This document shows, in pieces, positions 24,794-36,295 of a DNA stretch of 64,000 nucleotides; position 1 is the stretch's first letter, and each line of letters opens with the position of its first letter. The notes under the pieces are model-generated. The model made no database searches. It saw only the letters and a program-made list of their open reading frames with translations, and was not told the origin of the DNA. The position numbers and the translations under genes are program-made. The DNA lies in the NCBI GenBank assembly GCA_034440575.1, contig JAOTOL010001564.1, positions 744,001-808,000 of the forward strand, written 5' to 3'. Origin of the DNA: Imbricaverruca yamaguchii. Its lineage: Eukaryota > Arthropoda > Thecostraca > Neoverrucidae.

Positions 24794-26186
24794 CTGGATG
24801 GCAGTGCTTTCCGCGATAACTAATTTTCGGACCTGCGATAACGATAAAACGATAAGAAAGGTTTGCGATAACGATAAACGATAAACGATAAAAAAAATTC
24901 ACAAAATTAACAGCGATAGCGATAAAACGATAACGATAATTGTTTTTTTTAACAGCGATAACAGAAATGGACGCGTACAGATGCTGGTGTTGCATTCCTG
25001 GCACCATGCAAACCCCAGCTGCCATGCAGCCCCGTCGCTGAGGGGCACTGATTCCGACTCACCAAGATGACCAAGCGCCGCAAAAGCGCAGTACACTCAG
25101 CGGCCGCTTGTACACTCAGCGCCGTGGACGCATTCAGTCCGCCGCTTTGTTGGATGATGGTTCGGTGCTTGAGACATCTGGCCCAGCTACAGACCAATTA
25201 TAGGCTACTTTAACACATTGTCTTCAATAGGTACCTACTTATTGTATATCCCAATATTCGCCAATGTCCAAGACAACGCTTAGCACAGTGGAAGTACATA
25301 TATTCTGTCACTCCGTAAGTACCGACATACCGGCAGAAGTAATTATATTTTCGACGCAACCACTTTCGATAAACCCTCGTACGTCATGCGTAACGTCGTC
25401 TGTTTTGCGGCGCGAGGAATATGCTTTTGACAAACCCTCGTATGTCCATCGTCCCTACCAGTTCTTAAAGGTTTTATGTAAATAAGCCTCAATCAATAAC
25501 TACAAAATCTTATTTCAAATTCTTTATACTGAGTAAACAATTTTATTTTCAAACGATAATGAAATAATAAAATTATCTCAATTATGATTAACTTTGAAGA
25601 TAGGCTAATATTAACTTGAAGATATGCATAGTTGCCAGATATGCGGGAGTGTAGAACAATGCCAGTTCTTAAAGGTTTTTTGAAAATAAGCCTCAATCAA
25701 TAACTACATGTTATTTCAAGTTCTTTACACTGAGTACAGAATGCTATTTTCAAATGATAATGAAATAATCCAATTATCTCAATGACGATTAACTTTGAAA
25801 ATAGGCTTATTTTAACCTGAAGATTTGGATAGTTGCCAGATATGCGGGAGTGGACCCCCCTGTGACTGACCTCTGCCCGGCCCGCCGCGCAAATTTATAC
25901 CACCCGTCGGCCGTCTGACAGATCTGTACACTTAGCAGATGGCAACAGGTTGCGCACACACACTGTCGCGCGGCATACACTGTCGATCGTCTTCCATTTT
26001 TCCATCATCCCGTTTTACATTTTATCGTTTATCGTTCATAATTTTTGGAACTTGCGATAAGTGGATGAGCGATAATTTTGAAAATTTAGCGATAAACGAT
26101 AACGATAACCGATTTACTTAACAGCGATAATTATCGTTTATCGTTTATCGCTCATCCTATCGCATGCGGAAACCACTGCTGGATGG
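24794..26186. mobile_element. non-autonomous hAT transposon (1377 bp) with 8-bp target duplication
   Basis: Element 24802-26178. The target duplication CTGGATGG is at 24794-24801 and 26179-26186. Terminal inverted repeats are CAGTGCTTTCCGC at the left and CAGTGGTTTCCGC read inward from the right. The 8-bp duplication and CAGTG termini are hAT hallmarks. Both subterminal regions hold arrays of CGATAA-type motifs (24826-24965 and 26018-26150), plausible transposase binding sites. No transposase frame is present. Confidence 0.9.
25458..25851 (+). repeat. 195-bp tandem duplication inside the hAT element
   Basis: Two units starting CCAGTTCTTAAAGGTTTT (about 25458 and 25660), each ending GCCAGATATGCGGGAGTG. 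They differ by many substitutions, so the duplication is old relative to its surroundings. Confidence 0.85.
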
Positions 26187-28371
26187 TCGTCGTTGAGGAG
26201 CGTGGTGAGGTTCAGTGGAATGTTGTTCGTGGTGCAATAGTTTGTGATATGTTGTCTTTGGTTGTTGTATTTGGTGCAGTATATGAGCATGTGTTTGACT
26301 GTGAGTGTGTGGTGGCAAGTAGTGCATTGTGGTCGTGGTGGATTGAGTAGGAGGTATGAGTGTGTGAGTGCAGTGTGTCCTATACGTAGTCGTGTTAGTG
26401 TCCGTTCTCTTAGTCTGGTGTTTTGGTTGATGGAGTGCCAGTGTTCGTGTTTGAAGTGTATTTCGTGTAGCTGTGTTGGTACTGTATCCCATGTTTGTTG
26501 TATGTGTTTGTTGATGACCTGTCGTATTGTGGGATAGTAGTCGGATTGTGAATAGGGGCATTGTGTGGTTTGTTGGAGTGTTGTGGCTATGTTTGCTTCT
26601 GTGTCTGCGTGTTCGTTGCCGTGTATGCTTGTGTGACTTGGGATCCCGAGAAGTGTTGGCCGTTGTGGAATGGTGAGTTGCTTGTGGATGCGTAGTATCT
26701 TGGGTATGAGCGGATGTTTGTATTTGATGTGGGGTGTTATGCTCTGTAGTGCTGATTTTGCGTCTGTGGCTATGATGTTGTGTTCAATTTTGGTGTTGTA
26801 GATGGTGCAGTATGCCGAGAAGATTGCGAATAATTCTGCTGTGTATGTGGATGCTGTGTCGTGCAGACGGGCGCGTAGGATGACCCGCTGCGGCGCTGCG
26901 TTGGTGTACAGCACCGCCGCTACGCCTGTCTGCTGTGTATGTGATTTGGAGCCGTGTGTATATATGATGTAGTTGACGTGCTGTGCTGTGAATTGTAGGA
27001 ATAGTTGTTGTATTTCTGCGTGTGTGTATGTGTCTTTTGGCTTGTCAATGAGGAAGTGTGTGTTGGGTGTCGGCTGTTTCCATCATGCGATGGGTTGTGG
27101 GTGTGGTGTTGTCGTTGGGAGTGTTATGTCTAGTGTGTTAGCGTGCCGGTGTATCCGGCATCCTATTGTGGTTTGTAGTCGAGTTCATGAGTTGGTGTCT
27201 GCGTGCTGTGCGGAGTTTTAGTGCCTGTGTGCATGGGTCTTGTTTCGTGAGTTGTGTTTTGTAGTGGTATCTAAGTAGTGCTTCTGTACGTCTGTGCTGT
27301 AATTCTGGGATGTGGTTGTATATGTGAAGAGAGTGAGAAGGTGAGGTGGTGAAGGCTCCTGTGACTATTTGAAGAGGTCGTCGTTGAATTGAACCTATAA
27401 TTTTGAGGTTTGATTTAGCTGCGTTTTCAAAGAGTGGGGATCCGTATTCCAGAATTGGCCGAATGAGTGATTTGTAAAGGGTCAGAAGTGTGCTTCGGTC
27501 GGATCCCCAGTGTGTGCCAGAAAGTGCTCGTAGTATGTTGATTCTTTTTGAGGCGCGTTTTTGTATGTTTAGGAAGTGTGGCCGAAAAGTTAGTTGTTTC
27601 TCTAATGTGATACCTAGAAATTTTGTTGTGGTGACAAAGGGAATGGGTGAGTTGTTTATTTTTAGGGGTCGTAGGTTTGTGTCTCTGTTGTAGCCGAAAA
27701 TCATACATTTGGATTTGAGTGGTGCAATATGGAGTTTTAGTGTGGCGAGTTTGTTGTTGAGTTCTGTTAGTGCGTTTTGTAATACTGTTAGTGCGTGTGC
27801 TGGTGCTTTTGTTGATGTCCATAGTACTATATCGTCGGCGTAGACTGCAATTTTGGTCGAAAAGTTGTCGATGACGGCGGAATTTAGGGCTAAAATGAAG
27901 AGTAGGGGACTGAGGACTGAGCCTTGCATTAAACCGGTGGTGGGGAATTTGGTGTCTGAGGTGTGGGGCCCAATTTTTACTTGAAAAGATATATTGAGTA
28001 GATAGAAATGGAGATAGTGCAAGAGTCTGCCTTGTATGTCGATGTTGTGTAAGTGTTGTAATAGTGCTGTTATGTTGATGGTGTCATAGCCTTGTTTTAG
28101 ATCCAGGAAGACGGCGGTCGTGGAGTGTTTCCTGACCGCCGCTTCCTGGATGTTTATAATCAGGTAGGTGAGGTTGTCTAAACATGATCGATTGGGAAGG
28201 AACCCTGATTGAATAGGAGAGATTAAGTGCTGTGTTATGTTATATTCGAATATGGCATAATTTATGGTGAACTCATAAAATGATCGATTCATCGTAGTAC
28301 AGCGCATACGTGCACACATCAGATGCAGTATTATAAGTTCACAGCAGGCAATTCACCTATTGTATTCCGTC

Positions 28372-29176
28372 AGATCCCTGCAGCCCGTCCCGGGGGGGTC
28401 GACAAAGATCCCCCTCTAATCTCCAAACTAAGCGTCGCACGAAAACGAAATAGGTGTCATCGGAAAGCGCTCAACGAGTAGGGCCAGACTCCATCCCCCA
28501 AAAAAATCTCCCCCAAAAGTGACGTCACTAGGGGCCCTAGAATTTCACGACTTTTCACGACTTACATCATGTTCTTGTCTCTGGAGAGTTCATTTTGGGG
28601 ATATAAAAAAATATATTTGGAGTCGGAAAAGGAGAGTGAACTCGACCAGTACGATGCAAGTTTTGCCCATCCAAAACTAAACATTTTTGTTAAATTTCAC
28701 AATTTTAAGTTTTAAAGTTTTCTTTAACTTTCCTTTTCTAATTGGTATAGCGAACCGAAAAATGTTGCTAAAGTCAGCTTTCCCCTCTAAAGAATGCTTA
28801 CTTTAGCAAAAATCTTCTATTTTAACTGTAAAGGGAAAATATGAAAAACTAATAAGTAATCAAAAACGGAACAAATAAAATTCCTCTGGTGCGTTTTGTT
28901 GCATCCCTAAAGATAAGCAAACGCTGGACGCTTCATTCAAATGTCTTTATCCGTTAAAGGGTGACGACTGGTTAAACATGTCTGGAGGTGACCTCACTTG
29001 ACCTTGGCTAACTCGTTGACCCTAGATGACCTGAATTCAACAATTTGACACAACATCCCAAATTGATGTGGGAAAAGGCATGCCAAATTTCGCCGCGCTG
29101 CCCTGCGCCGTTCTTTCACAGTCCGCGAAAAACCTTAGGGGGTCGTCATCGACCCCCGGGAATGGCGCGGGTTAAG
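28372..29176 (+). repeat. unclassified 0.8-kb interspersed repeat, copy B counterpart
   Basis: Closest to the 3160-3976 copy. It runs directly into sequence matching 7370 of copy A, so B lacks the 3.4 kb between. Confidence 0.7.
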
Positions 29177-29297
29177 AGAGATTCACAATTAAGAGAGATA
29201 TCGATATCAATTCTTGTTCACACTGCATTTTAGCTGATAGAGCAATCGAACTTTGAAGCTCCATGAGCGACCCGTAAATATTATTCGATCTCAGCAC

Positions 29298-29379
29298 AAA
29301 ACGATAGGCTGGGCGCGAATGATCAACCCTGGTCGATGCGCCCTAAAGCCCAAATAACTAACTAACTAACAAAACGATA
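29298..29379 (+). mobile_element. 64-bp SINE insertion with 9-bp target duplication
   Basis: Insert 29307-29370 between AAAACGATA repeats (29298-29306 and 29371-29379). Copy A has one AAAACGATA and no insert (near 7485). The insert begins GGCTGGGCGCGAATGATC, continues GATGCGCCCTAAAGCCC and ends in AAATAACTAACTAACTAAC. Confidence 0.9.
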
Positions 29380-30861
29380 AGCATCTGCTGAACCCGACCA
29401 TCCCCAAGGCCAACGTAGGGCATAATTTAGAGAAAAAAGGAAGTCCAAATTGATGGATGACGGAATGGAAGTTCAGTGGATTTCGACATATCCACAAACA
29501 GCGTGGATTTGCATTTTCTGTCACATCCTACATCTCGAATGCAGGAAGGAATATATTCCAGTGATGGCATAGTGAAGATGGCATAGTGGGTTTCCTCGCT
29601 CATGTCCACGTGTCTACCACGACCTAAAAGTTGGTGGGATCATAGCGCTGTTTAGGTCGAGTCTTTCCATCCAACGTCCAGTGGCGAAATGATAAGTACC
29701 GATAATATTTGGGAGCCGGTACCCCTTGCTATCCCTTCTCTTTTGCAGTGAAGTCCCTGCTAGTGCTGTGATTCAATGTGGTTCGTTGCCTATTTCAGGC
29801 TTGCATATGGGTGCTGCGTCATTTTATTTCCAGTGGAAGGCGCTGGATGCTCGCCCAAGACTTGAATGTTTCGTCGGAGGGGAAACACAAAGCTTTTGTT
29901 CGGTCGACTTCTTCCATGCAACTTCTATTGGCGTGATGCTAAGTGCTTAAAATGTTTGAAGATGTGTCCTACTGCCCCCTCCCTCCTTTCACTGTGACAG
30001 AAACCCTACCGATGCTGAAGTGAGCTCTGGGCCCCTGGTTATTGAAAGGGCTGGGTGCTATTAGTCGATCCGCACTGCTAAAACAACTGGATCGAAGGGG
30101 CATATGTAGATGGCATGTGCAGGTGGCTATTTAGGGCAAGTTGCATTCAAGGGAACAACCTCCTACCTCCTCGTGCTAGCACTTGAAGGCTTGATTAAAT
30201 CGGTTTCAAAGATACATCGCATGAGAAAGCGAGAACTTCTAGGTTGATGCTGAAAGCCTATCATTTTTAGGAAGATGGAGGTTCCAAATCGATGGGCGAA
30301 ATTGAAAGCGCGTGTATCGTATGCTGACAAGCCTCGGACTTACACCTCATTTTTGATCGTATTTTAAGGAGCACCTTATAATCAGATTGGAAAAATAGCC
30401 GTGACATTTTCAACCTACTGGAATTGTGTTTTAGATGTACGCAGTTGAATGTACTTTTGTTTCCTCGGCCCGGCCAATTTTTCACATGGGTCTGACGAGA
30501 TGTATGAATTGTTTGCATCCAGATTTCACAACATTTCCCTCTATTATCTTTTGTCACCTTTAGGGTTTCCGGGTCCTTTTGTCTTCACAGATGGGCTCCG
30601 TGCTTCATTATAATTTTATAGAAGAGGGAGGCACCTTACCAAGCGCAGGTGAATAGTGTTCATGCAACATGCATAGCCGACAAGTGTTCCTTTGCCGGCA
30701 GCTCCATCGCAAAAGTCTTTCTGAGTTGCGTCGTATATTTCACATTCAAATTTCATAACGGTTCGCAAAGTATTAACAACGGTGCACTCGAAGCGGTCCG
30801 AAACACTGCCTGGGTGCACCGAACCAAACTGGCGAATAACAGCGGTCGCGCGGCGGCCACT
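29380..30861. other. no gene recognised (copy B)
   Basis: Downstream of RR-repeat gene B. Co-linear with copy A 7490-7690 and 8978-10254. Confidence 0.5.
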
Positions 30862-30955
30862 CTAGAGGACCTTGGTCTGCGGACGCAGTGTCCAGAGCGC
30901 CAGCCCCATCACGCCCGTCCAGAACGAGGTGGCCAGCGATGTGGTGAGCACCGGT
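30862..30955 (-). CDS. RR-repeat gene copy B, exon 3 (transmembrane helix)
   Basis: 94 nt, with the same acceptor and TAG stop as copy A. Encodes the hydrophobic segment SLATSFWTGVMGLALW and the tail RPQTKVL. Confidence 0.5.
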
Positions 30956-31009
30956 CTGCAGCAGGGGAACGGATCCGGTTACCAACGCCAACCCGCGCCG
31001 TGGTGGTCA

Positions 31010-31430
31010 CTGAAGCCAGCCGACACCATGGTGACCAAGCTGAAGCCAGCCCACACTGTGGTGACCAAACTGAAGCCAGCCCACACCATGGTAACCAACT
31101 GAAGTCAACCCACACCGTGGTGACCAAACTGAAACCAGCCCATACCATGGTAACCAACTGAAGCCAGCCCACACCATGGTAACCAAGCTGAAGCCAGCCC
31201 ACACCGTGGTGGGCAAACTGAAGCCGGCCCACACCGTGATGTTCACTGAAGCCAGCCCACACCATGGTGGTCATTGAAGCCAGCCCACACCGTGGTAACC
31301 AACTGAAGCCAGCCCACACCGTGGTGACCAAACTGAAGCTAGCACACACCGTGGTGGGCAAACTGAGGCCAGCCCACAACGTGGTGACCACACTAAAGCC
31401 AGCCCACACCGTGGTGGGCAAACTAAAGCT
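31010..31430. repeat. about 30-bp minisatellite (copy B)
   Basis: About 14 units of the array seen at 10385-10990, again abutting the exon 3 acceptor. Unit number and order differ from copy A. Confidence 0.9.
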
Positions 31431-31985
31431 AACCGGTGACGTCAACCATCGTCATCCATTTTCAATGTTCAGTAGAATCCATCATGAATCAACGTTTTTC
31501 GAGAATTCTTCGAAGGAATCAACACTTGTCAGTTGAAACCATAGTAAAAATTGCTTATGTATAACTGATGAGCCACATCCTGAGTTGCGTCAGCTAAAAC
31601 GATGCAAGCTGCAACAATGCAATAGTGCGTGCTTTGTAGGCTGGTAATAAAGAAAAACAACCAAACTACATCCAGTATTATATTAAGCCCAAAATTAGAC
31701 GAAGTAAAACATATGACATACGGAAATAGTTAACTCGCGTGAGAAATGCACTGAGTAGCCATGGCGGCTTGCCCACCACCAGTGCAGTGATAATGGTGTA
31801 ATGAACCACGTGCATTATCGTTATTTTCTAAACCCATGGTTGCCACATATTTGGCCAGGTTGTCAGCAACAACAATGCCTGAGAGGTGCGCTTTGACTGG
31901 CGGGGAAAATGTTGTCACCATTCGGAGGTTTTTGGAGGGTAGCTCCCAATCCCCAAGAGGTTTGTGAAGGTCTCAGACAACTTAC

Positions 31986-32191
31986 TTTGAATAAAACGGC
32001 GCGCTCTCAGCGTACTTCGGCTTTAGAACTGGCTTCTTGATTCGAATTGTTTTCTGAGGAACATAATCATACGTAAGGAAGTACGCATCGTTGTCATGCA
32101 CTCTTAGCTTTCGTGTAGAAGCGGATGGTGAAGGTGCTTTGCTCATCAATACAGGGCGATATGTGCTACTTAGCACCCAATAATAGAATGC
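31986..32191 (-). CDS. RR-repeat gene copy B, exon 2
   Basis: Acceptor ACCAACAG, donor AA|GTAAGT, 206 nt, fully open. Reads AFYYWVLSSTYRPVLMSKA, then a Ser/Pro-rich link, then NDAYFLTYDYVPQKTIRIKK and KYAESAPFYSK. This non-repeat segment differs from copy A at only a few positions. Confidence 0.55.
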
Positions 32192-32339
32192 CTGTTGGTA
32201 ACTGAAACAAAGTGACATTAACTGCGTCGTCTATTATCATATGAAAATGTTGATCTTCACGGCAGTTGTACGTTGGAAATATACACATCATGGGAGTGCG
32301 AAGGAAACTGGCGTAGCACAGTTTGCGTGTGTCGCTCAC

Positions 32340-35300
32340 CGTTAGTTCCTCTGGGGTCGTCGTGAATGGCGCCAATGCCCAGTGGTGTTCAGCTTTAGAC
32401 GTGGTTGATTTAGAGCGTCTGCTCTCAGCCTGCCTCGCCTCCTGTCTTCGTTCATCGTAGCGCCTCGCTTCGGCTCGTCTCGTCTCTGTGCCTTCGAAAA
32501 GTCTGTTGTGAGTCTTCTCTTTCTCTGTACGCCGCTCTTCCGAACGTACGCTATGGATTCGCCTGGCCTCTAGCCCAACATGAGCCACCCGTCGCGCATC
32601 TGTACGTCTGTCGTCGACTCGTCTTGCGCCATGAAGTTTCTCTTCTGGTGGCCTGTTGTCCATACGTCTGGCCGCCAGTCGCCTCTCTTCCGACCTGCTG
32701 CTTACTCGCCTATCGTCGAGTTTTCGCTCTTCGGAATGCCCGTTGTCAGCTCGCCTTGCCTCCAGCCGCCGCTCTTCGTTGCGTGTGCTTCTAACTCGTC
32801 TCTTGTCAAGACGCCGTTCTTCAGAAAGTGTGTCGGCAGCTCTCCTCGTATCGGCTCGTCGCTGTTCGGAACGTTGATTGTCAGCCCGACGAGTGTCTAG
32901 CCGTCGCTCCTCGGCCCGTCGGTTGTCAGTTCGCCTGTCCTCAACATGTTGCTCCTCTGAGCGCCGGCTGTCAACTCGCCTGGTGTCAAGTCGCCTCTCT
33001 TCAGAGCGTCGGTTGTCAGCCCGACGAGTGTTGTCTAGACGTCGCTCCTCGGCCCGTCGGTTGTCAGCTCGTCTGGTCTCAACATGTCGCTCCTCTGAGC
33101 GCCGGCTGTCAGCTAGCCTGGTGTCAAGTCGCCTCTCTTCAGAACGTCTGTTGTCAGCCCGACGAGTGTTGTCTAGACGTCGCTCCTCGGCCCGTCGGTT
33201 GTCAGCTCGTCTGGCCTCAACATGTCGCTCCTCTGAGCGCCGGCTGTCAACTCGCCTGGTGTCAAGTCGCCTCTCTTCAGAGCGTCGGTTGTCAGCCCGA
33301 CGAGCGTCCAGACGTCGCTCCGTGGACCGTCGGTTATCAGTTCGCCTGACCTCAACATGTCGCTCCTGTGAGCGCCTGGTATCAAGTCGCTTTTCTTCTG
33401 AACGTCTGCTGTCAGCCCGACGAGTGTTGTCCAGACGTCGCTCCTCGGACCGTCGGTTGTCAGCTCGTCTGACTTCAACGTGTCGTTCCTGTGAGCGCCT
33501 GCTTTCAGCTTGCCTGGTGTCAAGTCGACTTTCATCTGAACGTCTGCTGTCAATTCGATGAGTGTTCAGACGTCGCTCTTCGGATTGCCGGTTGTAATCT
33601 CGCTTGGCCTCCACCCGTCGCTCCTCTGAACGCTGGTTGACAGAACGCTTTGTGTCCAGACGTCCCTCCTCGGCTCGCCGATTGTCAGCTCGCCTGATCT
33701 CAACATGTCGCTCCTCTGAGCGCCTGCTGTCAGCTCGCCTGGCATCAAGTCGCCTCTCTTCAGAGCGTCGGTTGTCAGCCCGACGAGCGTCCAGACGTCG
33801 CTCTTCGGACCGCCTGTTGTCAGCCCGCCGAGTGTTGTCCAGACGTCGCTCCTCGGACCGTCGGTAGTCAGCTCGCCTGGAGTCCAGCCTTCGCTCTTCG
33901 GATTGCCGGTTGTAATCTCGCTTGGCCTCCATTCGTCTCTCCTCTGAGGGCCTTTTGTCAGCTCGCCTGGCATCAAGTCGCCGCTCACTTGAACGTCTGC
34001 TGTCAGCCCGACTAGCGTCCAGACGTCGCTCCGCGGACCGTCGGTTATCAGCTAGCCTGAGCTCAGCCCGTCGCTCTTCTGAACGTTGGTTGACAGCACG
34101 CTTCGAGTCCAGACGTCGCTCCTCAGACCGTCTGTTATCAGTTCGCCTGGCCTCAACATGTCGTTCCTCAGAGCGCCTGCTGTCAGTTTGGTCGGCATCA
34201 AGTCGTCGCTTATCTGAACGTCTGTTGTCAGCCCGACGAACATCCAGCCGTCGAGCATCCAGCCGTCGCTCCTCGGACCGTCTGTTGTCAGCTCGACGAG
34301 TGTCCAGACGTCGCTCCTCAGACCGTCTGTTGTCAGCCCGACGAGTGTCCAGCCGTCGCTCCTCGGACCGTCGGTTGTCAGCCCGACTAGCGTCCAGACG
34401 TCGCTCCTCGGACCGTCGGTTATCAGCTCGCTTGGAGTCCAGCCGTCGCTCTTCGGATTGCCGGTTGTAATCTCGCCTGGCCTCCGTTCGTCGCTCCTCT
34501 GAGTGCCGGTTGTCAGCTCGCCTGGCATCAAGTCGCCTCTCTTCAGAGCGTCTGTTGTCAGCCCGCCGAGAGTTGTCCAGACTCGCTCCCGGGCCGTGTT
34601 GTCAGTTCGTCTGGCTCAACATGTCGCTCCTCTGGCGCCGGCTGTCAGCTCGCCTGGCATCGAGTCGCCTCTCTTCAGAGCGTCTGTTGTCAGCCCGCCG
34701 AGAGTTGTCCAGACGTCGCTCCTCGGACCGTCGGTTGTCAGCCCGACGAGTGTCCAGACGTCGCTCCTCGGACCGTCGGTTGTCAGCCCGACGAGTGTCC
34801 AGACGTCGCTCCGCGGACCGTCGGTTGTCAGTTCGTCTGGCCTCACATGTCGCTCCTCTGAGCGCCGGTTGTCAGCTCGCCTGGCATCGAGTCGCCTCTC
34901 TTCAGAGCGTCGGTTGTCAGCCCGACGAGTGTCCAGACGTCGCTCTTCGGACCGCCTGTTGTCACTCCGACGAGTGTTTCTAGACGTCGCTCCTCGGACC
35001 GTCGGTTGTCAGCTCGCCTGGAGTCCAGCCGTCGCTCTTCGGATTGCCGGTTGTAGTCTCGCCTGGACTCAATTCGTCTCTCCTCTGAGCGCCGGTTGTT
35101 GATTCGTCTTGCTTCAAGACGCTGGTGTTGGGAAAGCGAAGAGTCAGCACGTCGGCTTATTTGGGTATTCTGACGTCCATCGTCGCCCATGGACTTCTTG
35201 GTATTTATCCCGGAACCTTCAACTTCAGTACTGCTTTTGTGTGGTAGCAAACTGTCTTTGGTGTCATATATGTCTCCGAACGGAGAGGAGGCACTCCTCA

Positions 35301-35379
35301 CAGTCTGGACAACAGTGGTGTCCAGGGCGTCCAGGGTCGTCACCAGCAGCAGGCATAGCAGGCAAGCGTTGCGGAGCAT
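32340..35379 (-). CDS. RR-repeat gene copy B, exon 1 (signal peptide and repeats)
   Basis: Starts MLRNACLLCLLLVTTLDALD, as in copy A. Repeats from about 35180 down to about 32430, then HHWALAPFTTTPEELT and the donor ACG|GTGAGC. The order of pentad variants differs from copy A, so units have been gained, lost or shuffled. Frame breaks as given for the gene. Confidence 0.6.
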
Positions 35380-35451
35380 CCTGTAAGTAAACCACAGACC
35401 GTTGTGCACCGCGAAGCAGCTATTGACGAACGCTATCATAGTGGTCACCAA

Positions 35452-36025
35452 TAGCGAACAGAACGGAACTGCTTCTTTTTACAGCTTGACGAACCTAGCA
35501 TAACAGTGATTAATTGAAGAAACTTTACACGTAACTTGACTTCATAGTACATGTCATGCCACATGTCGCCAAGCTTGGGGAAATAGAGCAAGGGCACGGC
35601 AACCACGATGACGAGGGGCAAAAGGGGCAACGTCCACGCAACCCACTTTGGAAAGTTCTAGCATTGAATTAACATCAAGACGTTGCATGAAAGGAATTGA
35701 CTTCAAATCGTTCCCCTGAACTTTGAAACAGTTCCTGTGCCTATGCGATGAACATGCGGACAATAAATATTCCGCCAGGATAGGCACTTATGTGGCGTCG
35801 CCAACCTCTATAGGGTCAGGTCTGGTATCTGTACCAAACGGATATCCATACGGACAGCCAACCAGAGGTCTGCTCTACCATCTAACGACCACCGATAATC
35901 GAGGACACACTAGTGAGCATAGTTGATAGACAAGGTAGCAAAGCGAAGTGGCATGGCTTGTCTTGCGTCACCACTTACTCTTAAAAGAAGAAAAAATAAC
36001 TGCGTCAAGATAATCGTCATTAAAT
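35452..36025. other. no gene recognised upstream of RR-repeat gene B
   Basis: Matches 15062-15389 and 16576-16804 of copy A, joined without the A-only 1.2 kb. Confidence 0.45.
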
Positions 36026-36295
36026 GTGTCTCTCTACTTATATTTCAGAATTTCAGGAACCTGGACGTACCTGATGGGCGGCCGAGGGCCCGCTGTAGAG
36101 GCGTCACTCGCCGTCCACCGATGTGTTGGATGTGTAGTCTGTGTCCAGATACACCGCTGCCAGTGGCTGTGTCGGTCAGTGGTGCCGGCCGCCTGTTATG
36201 TAGTCGACCGTCAGCGCATCGGTGACGTCACCGGTGACGCGCGCGCCCACGCGCCAGCGCCGGCCTGGCAGATAGCACCGCAGCCGCAATTTTGA
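36026..36295 (+). other. conserved GC-rich block with 89-codon open frame (copy B)
   Basis: Counterpart of 16805-17074, same frame length and acceptor-like tract, TGACGTCA at 36223-36230. Coding status unresolved. Confidence 0.25.

Larger units (their letters stand above)
24735..28244 (-). pseudogene. LINE ORF2 remnant: reverse transcriptase and RNase H
   Basis: RT motifs: AVFLDLKQGYD (catalytic Asp), QGSVLSPLLFIL, YADDIVLW near 27835, and KFLGITLEK. The RT frame stops at 27138; RNase H continues in another frame (YTHGSK, AELFAIFSA, ATDAKSAL, GNEHADTEAN), so there is at least one frameshift. The first RNase H Asp (usual YTDGS) reads His here. A CTTCHHTLTVKHMLIYC motif follows. The C-terminus is split by the hAT: residues up to DDHPA lie at 26187, and HEHLFHFLKTTRIMEEL-stop at 24735-24793, in register once the insertion and one target duplicate are discounted. 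N-terminal endonuclease and early RT are missing. Confidence 0.85.
24258..28254 (-). mobile_element. 5'-truncated RNase H-type LINE with 10-bp target duplication
   Basis: The target duplication TTCGAATATG is at 24258-24267 and 28245-28254. Copy A has a single site (near 3040), so the insertion is B-specific. On the minus strand it holds a reverse transcriptase from its middle onward, an RNase H domain, a Cys/His motif, an A-rich 3' region and a (CA)n tail ending at 24268. The RT-plus-RNase H order suggests the I/LOA/R1 group. It is interrupted by a hAT element (24802-26178). Confidence 0.9.
30862..35379 (-). pseudogene. RR-pentapeptide-repeat membrane protein gene, copy B (frame broken within repeats)
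   Basis: Same three-exon model as copy A: 35379-32340, 32191-31986 and 30955-30862, with identical splice sites and phases. The signal peptide, linker, RRxxx repeats, conserved exon 2 and transmembrane exon 3 are all present, and exon 2 is fully open here. The repeat frame is lost at about 34978 (CTAGAAACACTC where the RLDNTRR type reads CTAGACAACACTC), again near 34843, and in a cluster at 34575-34635. It is recovered from about 33932 onward. Clustered single-base losses in a tandem array look like consensus errors, so the real locus may be intact. No family recognised; secretion and membrane anchoring are inferred. Confidence 0.6.
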
